Positions 8,547 to 15,822 of a DNA stretch of 28,327 nt are shown in pieces. The number at the start of each line of letters is the position of its first letter. Position 1 is the stretch's first letter. The notes below the pieces were generated by a model. The model had not been told where the DNA came from, searched no databases, and worked only from the letters and a program-made list of their open reading frames with translations. The stretch lies in assembly GCA_039030125.1 (NCBI GenBank), contig JBCCEV010000037.1, forward strand, positions 1-28,327, written 5' to 3'. Made by a program: the position numbers and the translations under genes. Source of the DNA: JBCCEV01 sp039030125 (GTDB lineage Bacteria > Pseudomonadota > Gammaproteobacteria > Ga0077536).

Positions 8547-9176
8547 CTAATTGGCCACGTTTTGCAGCCCACGTACTTTTTCGTCCAGTAGACTCAAAAG
8601 CGTGCCAAATCCACTACTTTTGATAACGGCCGCATACTCGGCTCGCTTTAGCGAGAGATCGGATATGCCCTGGGCTATCACGTTGACGATCCGCCAGCCG
8701 CTGTCGCTTTTACGCAACATATAGTTGAATGGGATTTTCGTGCCGTCGCTGGCTACCAAATGCGTTTTGACGATTTGCCCGCGCCGCGCTTCGGTGGAAC
8801 TAACGGTTTCAAAGTGTTGGCCCGCAAAGCTGTCGAAATTCGACGCGTAGGTTGACGTGCTCAGTGCGGCAAAGGTCCGTAAAAACTGATCTTTCTGTTC
8901 CTCGCTCGCTTCTTTCCAAGCGGCGCCGGTTACGATCCGAGCGATGGTTTCAAAATCAAAGGAATCGCTCAATACAGGTTCCAGCAAGGCGACTCGCCCA
9001 TCGAATCCTAGACGCTCGGCGCCGCTCATCGCCTCGATCAGCGCCGCGTGCAGCCGTTCGACCACCGCGGCCGGGCTGGCTTCCTCTGGAGTCTCGGATT
9101 GCGCGAGCGCCACGCCAGCGGCGAGCAAGAGCGAGAGGCCGATGCCGGCGGTCTTAAAGAGCTTATTCATATTCAT
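8547..9176 (-). CDS. hpnM: HpnM: periplasmic MlaC/Ttg2D-family lipid carrier
   Basis: A 209-residue exported protein of the MlaC (toluene tolerance Ttg2D) family, which carries lipids across the periplasm. A clear signal peptide (KLFKTAGIGLSLLLAAGVALA, cleavage near residue 25) is followed by the helical MlaC fold with LSDSFDFETIARIVTG, the FRTFAAL-like helix, a strand region and the conserved SGWRIVNVIAQGISDLSL segment. Members encoded in hopanoid clusters are called HpnM. The neighbours hpnB and hpnH justify that name here; on sequence alone MlaC would also fit. mlaA lies 97 bp downstream, so a donor/acceptor pair is plausible. Two ATG codons (9176 and 9170) could serve as start. No strong ribosome binding site is seen. 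Confidence 0.82.
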   Translation of the reverse strand: MNMNKLFKTAGIGLSLLLAAGVALAQSETPEEASPAAVVERLHAALIEAMSGAERLGFDGRVALLEPVLSDSFDFETIARIVTGAAWKEASEEQKDQFLRTFAALSTSTYASNFDSFAGQHFETVSSTEARRGQIVKTHLVASDGTKIPFNYMLRKSDSGWRIVNVIAQGISDLSLKRAEYAAVIKSSGFGTLLSLLDEKVRGLQNVAN

Positions 9177-9231
9177 AGGTGTGAAGAGTCAATAATGATT
9201 GCTAAGTTCAATGCGTTTTCCGGGCAAGAAT

Positions 9232-10347
9232 CTATTCTGTGGAATAGCTCCGGGCTTTCCATCGTGAGCGTTCGCCGCGCCAGTAGCGCCATGCCGAAGT
9301 CCAGGTCATAGCTAGGAACAAGGTTCCCGCCAGAGGTAGGGTAAACGTCCAAAACGCGGGGAGGCGATAATACTTAATCACAGGCCAGTAAGATGCAAAG
9401 CAAAGCGCGAGAGCGAGTAGGGCGATGTACCGCAGTGCGGCCCCGCCCCCCAACAGCGCGGCGATTGGGACCCAAAAACTCACCGTCATCAGCGCGGTGC
9501 AAACCAGTAGCAGCATCGTTGAATAATGGAGTTGCGTGTAGGCGGTTCGTGCGACCATGTCCCAGATCTCTGACAACGCGGAGTAGCCGCGCACTGCCAC
9601 TGCGCCGTCGGTGAGCCCAAGCCAGATCGTGCCACCATTCTCTTTAACGTACTTTGCAAGCGTGCAGTCATCGATGATCGCATCATGTAAAGCACTAAAG
9701 CCGCCGATATCGTTGAGCGCTTTGCGTTGGATCAAAATGCACCCGCCCGCGGCCGCGGCCAGCCGGCTTCGGTTGCTGTTGGCCAGCGCAAACGGATAGA
9801 TCAGTTTGAAAAAGTAAACGAAAGCGGGGATCAGTAATCGCTCCCAAAAGCTCAGCATACTGAGGTTCGCCATCAGCGAAACCATCGTTAGGTTCAAGTC
9901 TTCCATGTGATCGTGCAGCGCCTTAAGCATGCCTGGTTTGAGCTCAATGTCCGCGTCGAGGAGCAGGATCTTGTCGGTTTCCGCATGCGCCAATCCTTGT
10001 TGCAGCGCCCACAATTTACCGCTCCACCCCGGTGGCGGTGTCGTACCCGTGATGATTGTGAGGTTGTCGAGATCGAGCGCGTTCGCTAAACCCGCTGTGC
10101 CGTCGTCACTTTGATCATCGACGAGGATAATTCGCGCCAGCGAGCCTTGCGCCGCGACGCCTAGAAGCACGGTTTGTATCGATTCAGCTTCGTTGCGGGC
10201 AGGGGATAGAACGGTAACGTCTGGGTACGCTTGCGGTGCCGCGCTGGCGGTCGCAGAAAGGCGCTCGCGGGTGCTGTAGGGGCGCCAGGGCAGCGCCAGC
10301 AGGCCAGCCCACATTAGACCCGCAAGCGGCGTGAGGATTTCAAGCAC
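9232..10347 (-). CDS. hpnB: Hopanoid-associated glycosyltransferase HpnB
   Basis: A membrane-bound family 2 glycosyltransferase of 371 residues. One N-terminal membrane helix comes first. The GT-A fold then shows VTVLSPARNEAESI, ILVDDQSDDGT and the metal-binding LLLDADIEL (DxD-like). The PPGWSGKLWALQQG and GGCILIQRKAL segments are typical of HpnB. Three or four C-terminal membrane helices follow (about residues 275-360). The start is GTG at 10345-10347. It lies 36 bases after hpnH on the same strand, with hpnM next, so these form one operon. Deletion work in other bacteria has not fixed the exact sugar or product of HpnB, and none should be assumed here. The stop codon falls in a small hairpin, CTATTC-TGTG-GAATAG (9232-9247). 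Confidence 0.88.
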   Translation of the reverse strand: MLEILTPLAGLMWAGLLALPWRPYSTRERLSATASAAPQAYPDVTVLSPARNEAESIQTVLLGVAAQGSLARIILVDDQSDDGTAGLANALDLDNLTIITGTTPPPGWSGKLWALQQGLAHAETDKILLLDADIELKPGMLKALHDHMEDLNLTMVSLMANLSMLSFWERLLIPAFVYFFKLIYPFALANSNRSRLAAAAGGCILIQRKALNDIGGFSALHDAIIDDCTLAKYVKENGGTIWLGLTDGAVAVRGYSALSEIWDMVARTAYTQLHYSTMLLLVCTALMTVSFWVPIAALLGGGAALRYIALLALALCFASYWPVIKYYRLPAFWTFTLPLAGTLFLAMTWTSAWRYWRGERSRWKARSYSTE

Positions 10348-10383
10348 AGAGGCGCCTACCGCACGGAAGCCTAGGCGGCGCGT

Positions 10384-11511
10384 TTAGGCGACCTGTTTTT
10401 TCTCCGCCTCTGATTCTTGTTTGATACTAACGACCAAGCGGGGCTTGCTCTGGACGTTATCGGCGTACTCGAACGGAACCTCCGGCGCCATTTCGCCTTC
10501 GGTGTTGGGACCGCGCAAAAATACCTTCAAAGCCTTTAAGGGATGTCTGAAGGTATCATCGACCGCCGTGGCCTCGTAGCCGGAATGGACCATGCAGTCA
10601 TCGCACTTGGGATTTTTGCCGGTGCCGTAACTGTCCCAATCGGTGTCTTCCATTAACGATTTGAAGCTTTGGGCGTAACCTTCGCCAACCAGCAGGTAGC
10701 AGGGCTTTTGCCAGCCAAATACGTTGCGGGTCGGGTTGCCCCAGGGTGTGCACTCGTAAGTTTGATTACCTGCCAGGAAGTCTAGGTAGAGTGATGACTG
10801 GTTGAAATGCCAATCCTTCCCTTTGGCAAGCTTGAATAGATTTCGGAACAGCTGCTTGCTGCCCTTACGCTTGAGAAAGACGTCTTGTCGGGGCGCGCGT
10901 TCATACGAGTAGCCGGGGGAAATCGTAACCCCCTCAACGCCCAACGCCATCATGTCGTCCATGAATTCACCGACTTCCTCAGCGGACTCCCCTTGGAAAA
11001 GCGTGCAATTCACGGTGACGCGAAAGCCGCGTCCTAACGCTTTCTTAATGACGGCCAGGCACTTGTCGTAGACGCCTTCACGGCACACCGATGCATCGTG
11101 TCGATCTTCTTTGCCGTCGAGATGAATGGAAAAGGTGAGGTAGGGCGAGGGCTCGTAGTCGTCCATCCGTTTGTCGAGCAACAGTCCATTGGTGCACAAA
11201 TAAACAAATTTCTTGCGCTCGATAAAGCCGCGAACGATCTGCGGCATTTCTTTGTGAATGAGTGGTTCGCCACCCGCGATCGAGACGACTGGCGCGCCGC
11301 AATCCTCGATGGCCTCCATGCAATCAGCGTAGCTCAGACGCTTGTTGAGAATTTCATCGGGATAATCGATTTTTCCGCAGCCGGCACACGCCAAGTTGCA
11401 GCGGAACAACGGCTCCAGCATCAACACCAAAGGGTAGCGTTGCTTGCCCCGTATTTTTTGTCCCAGGATGTAACTGCCCACACGATATTGTTGGATCAGC
11501 GGTACGCCCAT
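10384..11511 (-). CDS. hpnH: Adenosylhopane synthase HpnH (radical SAM)
   Basis: This enzyme joins the adenosyl group of SAM to the hopene skeleton, giving adenosylhopane, the first C35 side-chain step of bacteriohopanepolyols. The 375-residue protein starts GVPLIQQYRVGSYILGQK and carries the radical-SAM cluster C38-NLA-C42-AG-C45, with GGEPL further on. Additional cysteines around CDDC near residue 317 belong to the C-terminal region typical of HpnH. I chose the ATG at 11509-11511 because it gives the family N-terminus and has GAGG seven bases upstream. The longer reading frame to 11628 would pass through a perfect palindrome and is unlikely to be coding. It is the first gene of the leftward operon with hpnB, hpnM and mlaA. 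Confidence 0.94.
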   Translation of the reverse strand: MGVPLIQQYRVGSYILGQKIRGKQRYPLVLMLEPLFRCNLACAGCGKIDYPDEILNKRLSYADCMEAIEDCGAPVVSIAGGEPLIHKEMPQIVRGFIERKKFVYLCTNGLLLDKRMDDYEPSPYLTFSIHLDGKEDRHDASVCREGVYDKCLAVIKKALGRGFRVTVNCTLFQGESAEEVGEFMDDMMALGVEGVTISPGYSYERAPRQDVFLKRKGSKQLFRNLFKLAKGKDWHFNQSSLYLDFLAGNQTYECTPWGNPTRNVFGWQKPCYLLVGEGYAQSFKSLMEDTDWDSYGTGKNPKCDDCMVHSGYEATAVDDTFRHPLKALKVFLRGPNTEGEMAPEVPFEYADNVQSKPRLVVSIKQESEAEKKQVA

Positions 11512-11543
11512 GCTTTGCCCTCTGCGGGATAAATTCTTAGAAG

Positions 11544-11564
11544 TATCAACGCATTGCGTTGATA
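11544..11564. promoter_or_regulatory. Perfect 21-bp palindrome upstream of hpnH (operator candidate)
   Basis: The arms TATCAACGCA (11544-11553) and TGCGTTGATA (11555-11564) are exact reverse complements around one central T. It lies 32 bases before the hpnH start codon, where a promoter core or its downstream edge would be, and about 145 bases before dxs. A long, tightly spaced palindrome of this type is what a dimeric repressor or activator binds. The inner 13 bases recur at 25177-25189 inside the squalene synthase gene. Confidence 0.6.
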
Positions 11565-11641
11565 TACGGAGTAGGGAGTAACCATACTGTAATGGGGCAT
11601 GAAAGTACAGTGGGCCGCCGGCTCTCAAATGTCTCGCTTTG

Positions 11642-11671
11642 TTGCGAATTGCCTCCTTGGCAAACGATAAT
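11642..11671 (+). promoter_or_regulatory. Putative dxs promoter with inverted repeat in the spacer
   Basis: TTGCGA (11642-11647) and GATAAT (11666-11671) are separated by 18 bases, resembling sigma-70 -35 and -10 boxes, and lie 38 bases before the dxs ATG. The spacer contains the inverted repeat TTGCC-N5-GGCAA (11649-11663), a possible repressor site because binding there would block RNA polymerase. Confidence 0.45.
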
Positions 11672-11709
11672 GTGGTGTTTATCTCAATGAGTTTACGATC
11701 ACCTCGACG

Positions 11710-13602
11710 ATGAGCAATTCCACGCGCTACCCCCTGCTAGACCAAATTGATGTGCCCGCCGACCTCCGGGCGTTGCCGGAATCCGAGCTGGAGCAAGTTT
11801 GTACCGAAGTTCGGGAGTTTTTGCTCGAGTCGGTGAGCCGGAGCGGGGGGCATTTTGCGGCTGGATTAGGCTCGGTGGAGCTAACGGTCGCGCTCCATTA
11901 TCTTTTCGACACCCCTCAGGACCGGATTGTCTGGGATGTCGGTCACCAAGCCTACCCGCACAAGATCCTTACCGGTCGTAAGGAGCGCTTGCACACGATT
12001 CGCCAGTGGCAAGGGTTGGCACCATTCCCCAAACGCGATGAGAGCGATTTCGATACTTTCGGCGTGGGGCATTCCAGCACATCGATTTCGGCGGCTCTTG
12101 GAATGGCAATCGCCGCCCAGCAAACCGGCTCCGGCCGCCGTGCGGTCGCCGTCATTGGCGATGGCGCGATGACCGCGGGGCTGGCATTCGAGGCCCTCAA
12201 TCACGCCGGCGATATCGGTGCCAACATGCTGGTCATCCTCAACGACAACAACATGTCAATTTCGCCAAACGTCGGTGCCTTATCGAATCGATTCGCCCAA
12301 ATCCTGTCGGGCAAGCTTTATGCGACAGTGAAGGAGCAAGGAAAGAAAGTACTATCGCAAATGCCACCGATGTGGGAACTCGCGCGTCGCGCCGAGGAAC
12401 ACGTCAAGGGCTTGATTGTTCCGGGAACTTTATTCGAAGAGTTCGGTTTCAACTATATCGGACCGATCGACGGGCACGACATCAAGGCCGTCGTTCAGAC
12501 CCTTAGGAACGTCAACGAACTTGCCGGGCCGCAGTTTCTCCACGTGATCACCCAGAAAGGTAAGGGCTACGCACCGGCTGAAGCGGATCCGGTCAAATAT
12601 CACGGCGTCACACCGTTCGATCCTAAAGTTGGAATTTTACCGTCTAAGAAAGCGAGCAAACCGACCTACAGTAAAATTTTTGGCGAGTGGGTTTGCGATA
12701 TGGCCGAGGACGATAAGCGCTTGGTTGCGATCACCCCGGCCATGCGGGAGGGCTCGGACTTGGTGCGCTTTCAAAAAGAGCATCCCGATCGCTATTACGA
12801 CGTGGCAATCGCAGAGCAGCACGCCGTAGCGGTTGCAGCAGGGATGGCTTGCGACGGTTTGAAGCCAGTCGTCGCCATCTATTCGACGTTTCTCCAACGC
12901 GGCTATGACCAAGTGATTCACGATGTCGTGAATCAGCAATTGCCGGTTTTGTTTGCGCTTGACCGCGCGGGCTTGGTGGGTGCGGACGGACCGACGCATA
13001 ACGGCTCCTACGATATTTCATTCCTGCGGTGCCTGCCCAATATTGTGGTGATGGCGCCCGCCGACGAAGATGAGTGCCGCCAAATGCTCTATACCGGTTA
13101 TTGTCTCGACCAACCGGCGGCAGTTCGCTACCCGCGAGGGACAGGGCCGGGCGTCGAACCACAGCGCGAGATGCGGGCCTTGCCGGTGGGTAAAGCGGAG
13201 ACGCGTCGCGAGGGTAAAGGTATTGCTATCTTGGCGTTTGGCGCAATGGTCGCGCCGTGCACGGCGGTCGCGGAACGTCTGAACGCTTCGCTCGTCAATA
13301 TGCGCTTTGTTAAACCTTTGGACGTCGAAAAGATCCTCGCAATGGCGGCATCGCATGATCTTTTGGTTACCGTCGAGGAAAACGTCATCGCCGGCGGTGC
13401 CGGCAGCGCGGTGGCCGAAGTTTTGGGCGAAGCCGGGGTGACGACGGTGATCGCAAATTACGGCTTACCCGATCGACTTATTCAGCATGGTTCGCGCGAC
13501 GATATGTTACGCGATGCTGGACTTACCGAGGAAGGTATTGAGACCTTCATCAACGAACGTGTCGCTCGCATGGGCGGCGCGGGTGTCGCGAAGACGGCCT
13601 AA
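11710..13602 (+). CDS. dxs: 1-deoxy-D-xylulose-5-phosphate synthase DXS
   Basis: A thiamine-diphosphate enzyme that condenses pyruvate and glyceraldehyde 3-phosphate, the first and usually rate-limiting step of the MEP pathway to IPP and DMAPP. The 630 residues agree with the family. The ThDP motif is GDGAMTAG at 150-157 with the matching Asn in LNDNNMS near 180. The catalytic Glu lies in DVAIAEQHAV near 370, and DRAGLVGADGPTHNG is a DXS signature. The ATG at 11710 gives the normal N-terminus, MSNSTRYPLL. It stands between the hpnH group and the phosphonate operon; dxs is often found in hopanoid clusters, where it boosts precursor supply. It converges with the AEP aminotransferase gene with only one base between the two stop codons. 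Confidence 0.96.
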   Translation: MSNSTRYPLLDQIDVPADLRALPESELEQVCTEVREFLLESVSRSGGHFAAGLGSVELTVALHYLFDTPQDRIVWDVGHQAYPHKILTGRKERLHTIRQWQGLAPFPKRDESDFDTFGVGHSSTSISAALGMAIAAQQTGSGRRAVAVIGDGAMTAGLAFEALNHAGDIGANMLVILNDNNMSISPNVGALSNRFAQILSGKLYATVKEQGKKVLSQMPPMWELARRAEEHVKGLIVPGTLFEEFGFNYIGPIDGHDIKAVVQTLRNVNELAGPQFLHVITQKGKGYAPAEADPVKYHGVTPFDPKVGILPSKKASKPTYSKIFGEWVCDMAEDDKRLVAITPAMREGSDLVRFQKEHPDRYYDVAIAEQHAVAVAAGMACDGLKPVVAIYSTFLQRGYDQVIHDVVNQQLPVLFALDRAGLVGADGPTHNGSYDISFLRCLPNIVVMAPADEDECRQMLYTGYCLDQPAAVRYPRGTGPGVEPQREMRALPVGKAETRREGKGIAILAFGAMVAPCTAVAERLNASLVNMRFVKPLDVEKILAMAASHDLLVTVEENVIAGGAGSAVAEVLGEAGVTTVIANYGLPDRLIQHGSRDDMLRDAGLTEEGIETFINERVARMGGAGVAKTA

Positions 13603-13603
13603 G

Positions 13604-14671
13604 CTAACTGGCCAATAATTTTTCGAGCGCGTGGCTGAGCCGTTCAATTGCGGCGGGTGGAATTTCGCCCATGGTGGAGATCCGAAATATCTTATCGGCG
13701 AAATTTCCCTGTCCCGCGTAGATCACAAATCCTTCCTTTTTGAGCCCGTCGTGTAGGGCGTCGTAACTACAGTGATCTGGAACGATGAAACTCTGCAGAA
13801 CGCAAGACGAGACGCCGTCTTCAAGCAGCGGCGTGACGCCGATAGCTTGCAGTTTTTCGCGAACGTTGCCAAGGCGTTCCTCATAGAGCCTTTTGCGCGC
13901 GGGTTGACCACCCATTGCTTTGAGCTCCACTAACGCGGCATCTAATGCGTAAAAAGTTTGCACGGAGGGCGTAAACGGCGTACCGCTGAGGTCTTGCTTG
14001 ACGAGGTAATCTTGCAGCGCCAAATAAACTGATCTCGACGAACCGTTTGCGACCGCCTGCCGCCTTGCAATGACGAAGGCAGGTCCCGGGACTCCGTGCA
14101 GGCATTTGTTCGCGGTTGCGGCGCACCCATCGAGGGGCCAGCCATTGAAGTCAATGTCCTCCGCTCCGAAGCTGCTGACGCCATCCAACAAGATCCGAAC
14201 GCCGAATCGTTCACAGATCTCTGCGATTGGCGCAAGGTCGTTAAGCCGCCCGGTCGTCGTTTCGTGGTGGACAATGGCAACATGACTAATTTCAGGGTTG
14301 GCTTTTAGAGCGCTCTCTATTGCAGCAAGCTCTGGTGCTTTCAACCATTCATTGTTCTGCACGTGCGTGGTGATCTGGGCACGTTTAGCCATACTCGCCA
14401 TTCGTTCACCATAAACGCCGTTGGCTACCACTAGCAGCTCTTTGTTTTCGGGGATCAAACTGGTCACCATGGCTTCGACTGCCGCGGTACCAGAGCCGGT
14501 GAGAACGATAGCCGCCCACTGGTTTTGTAATCCATAGACGTCGATCAGATGCTGCCTTATGGAATTCTGAAGCACTGCAAATTCAGGTTCGCGGTGACAA
14601 AGGTCGTCGCCGTTCAGGGCCCCTCGAACTTGGTCGCTAAGCGTCACCGGACCTGGATTGAGCAGGATCAT
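13604..14671 (-). CDS. phnW: 2-aminoethylphosphonate:pyruvate aminotransferase
   Basis: A PLP enzyme of aminotransferase class V, 355 residues. It interconverts phosphonoacetaldehyde (with alanine) and 2-aminoethylphosphonate (with pyruvate). The N-terminus MILLNPGPVTLSDQVR and TGSGTAAVEAM (phosphate cup of PLP) are PhnW-like; D163 in LLDGVSSFGAEDID should bind the pyridine nitrogen, and K189 in TANKCLHGVPGP should form the Schiff base. PhnW itself can serve breakdown or synthesis. Here the ATG overlaps the stop of the decarboxylase gene (ATGA), PEP mutase lies just upstream, and no phosphonatase gene is present, so the synthetic direction (often called AepZ) is the likely one. It is the last gene of the phosphonate operon. 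Confidence 0.9.
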   Translation of the reverse strand: MILLNPGPVTLSDQVRGALNGDDLCHREPEFAVLQNSIRQHLIDVYGLQNQWAAIVLTGSGTAAVEAMVTSLIPENKELLVVANGVYGERMASMAKRAQITTHVQNNEWLKAPELAAIESALKANPEISHVAIVHHETTTGRLNDLAPIAEICERFGVRILLDGVSSFGAEDIDFNGWPLDGCAATANKCLHGVPGPAFVIARRQAVANGSSRSVYLALQDYLVKQDLSGTPFTPSVQTFYALDAALVELKAMGGQPARKRLYEERLGNVREKLQAIGVTPLLEDGVSSCVLQSFIVPDHCSYDALHDGLKKEGFVIYAGQGNFADKIFRISTMGEIPPAAIERLSHALEKLLAS

Positions 14672-15819
14672 GGTTGATTACCCAAATGTTGCATTAATCG
14701 TTGGCGCACTTCTTTAGGGGTAATGTCCGGACGCGGCAGATTTTCTATCGTGCCCGCATCAATCTGAAAGTGAAGGAAATTAGCACCTTCGCATTGATCC
14801 CGAGTAATGAGCGCCTCAATAGCGTGGTCATCACAACCGCTATAGACATGTCGGTAGCCGCAAGCGCTGGCGATCTCTGCAAAATCGGTATCCCGCGACA
14901 CCGTTGCCTGAGCGCCCGTTGAGTCGTGCACCTCATTGTCCAAAAGCAGATGAAAATAGTTGGAGTCTGCGTAAGCTCCTGCGGTGGCGAAGTTACCCAA
15001 GCGCATGAGGCCGGCGCCATCGCCATCGATGACTAAGACCTTTTTGTGCGGCTGGGTCATTGCCAGACCAAGGCCTAGCGAACTTGCGCAGCCCATCGAG
15101 CCAACCATGTAGAAGTGATTGGGCCGATCGCGAACGACAAATAACTCGCGTCCCGTGAACCCGGTTGTGGCGACGATGATCCAGTCTTCGTCGTTGGTGA
15201 GATCGACGACCTTTTCAAGTACCGCCATCCGCTTTAAGCGGTTCTTTTTATCGCCGGCGCAGCGAACCACGCCGCTGGCGCGGGCGCGCTCGGGCCGCGC
15301 CGGTTCATTGAGGGCGCTGCTTGCGCAGGCGCCTTTTTGCATCACCATGATGAAGGGCCGGTCGTTTTTGAAGCAGCCGGTGGCCCGCGAAAGTACAGTT
15401 GGGATGTCGTTGGGCTCGCTAGGAAAAGCTCCGTGCTCGATGCGCATGGTCTTGAGCAGTTGCGGGGTAATTTCCCCCATCAGTTCATGCTGCGGTTCGT
15501 CTTTCACGCCAGGCGCACCGCGATGTGTGCATATTGCGAGAACGGGGATACCAAAGGTGTCCACCAAGGAGGTGAGCGGACTTACCGCATTACCAAGGCC
15601 TGAGTTTTGCATCATTGCAACCGCGACCGCGCCACTGCCGAGATAATTGCCGCAGGCGATGGCAACGGCATCGCCTTCGTTGGCGGCTGACACATATTCG
15701 CATTTTGAACTGGAGATGACGCCATTGATAACGGGCGTTAAAAATGAACATGGGACGCCGGCGTAGCGGCTGATCCCATAGTCACGCGCGGCGCTGATAA
15801 ACGCATCGGCTTCGATCAT
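14668..15819 (-). CDS. aepY: Phosphonopyruvate decarboxylase
   Basis: A ThDP-dependent decarboxylase of 383 residues that turns phosphonopyruvate into phosphonoacetaldehyde. This irreversible step pulls the unfavourable PEP mutase reaction forward. The N-terminal part has the conserved Glu in AANEGDAVAIACG near residue 48 and the GVPCSFLTPVINGV opening known from this family. The C-terminal ThDP motif is VIDGDGAGLMRLG with Asn in LLLDNEVHDSTG. It lies three bases downstream of the PEP mutase gene and overlaps the aminotransferase gene by four bases, so the three are translationally linked. Sulfopyruvate decarboxylase is the nearest alternative, but the neighbours decide for the phosphonate. 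Confidence 0.93.
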   Translation of the reverse strand: MIEADAFISAARDYGISRYAGVPCSFLTPVINGVISSSKCEYVSAANEGDAVAIACGNYLGSGAVAVAMMQNSGLGNAVSPLTSLVDTFGIPVLAICTHRGAPGVKDEPQHELMGEITPQLLKTMRIEHGAFPSEPNDIPTVLSRATGCFKNDRPFIMVMQKGACASSALNEPARPERARASGVVRCAGDKKNRLKRMAVLEKVVDLTNDEDWIIVATTGFTGRELFVVRDRPNHFYMVGSMGCASSLGLGLAMTQPHKKVLVIDGDGAGLMRLGNFATAGAYADSNYFHLLLDNEVHDSTGAQATVSRDTDFAEIASACGYRHVYSGCDDHAIEALITRDQCEGANFLHFQIDAGTIENLPRPDITPKEVRQRLMQHLGNQP

Positions 15820-15822
15820 TTT

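Noticed and set aside
11512..11628. Upstream extension of hpnH by 39 residues
   Set aside because: It would read through the perfect palindrome, and the family N-terminus GVPLIQQ begins at 11511, where a good ribosome binding site exists.
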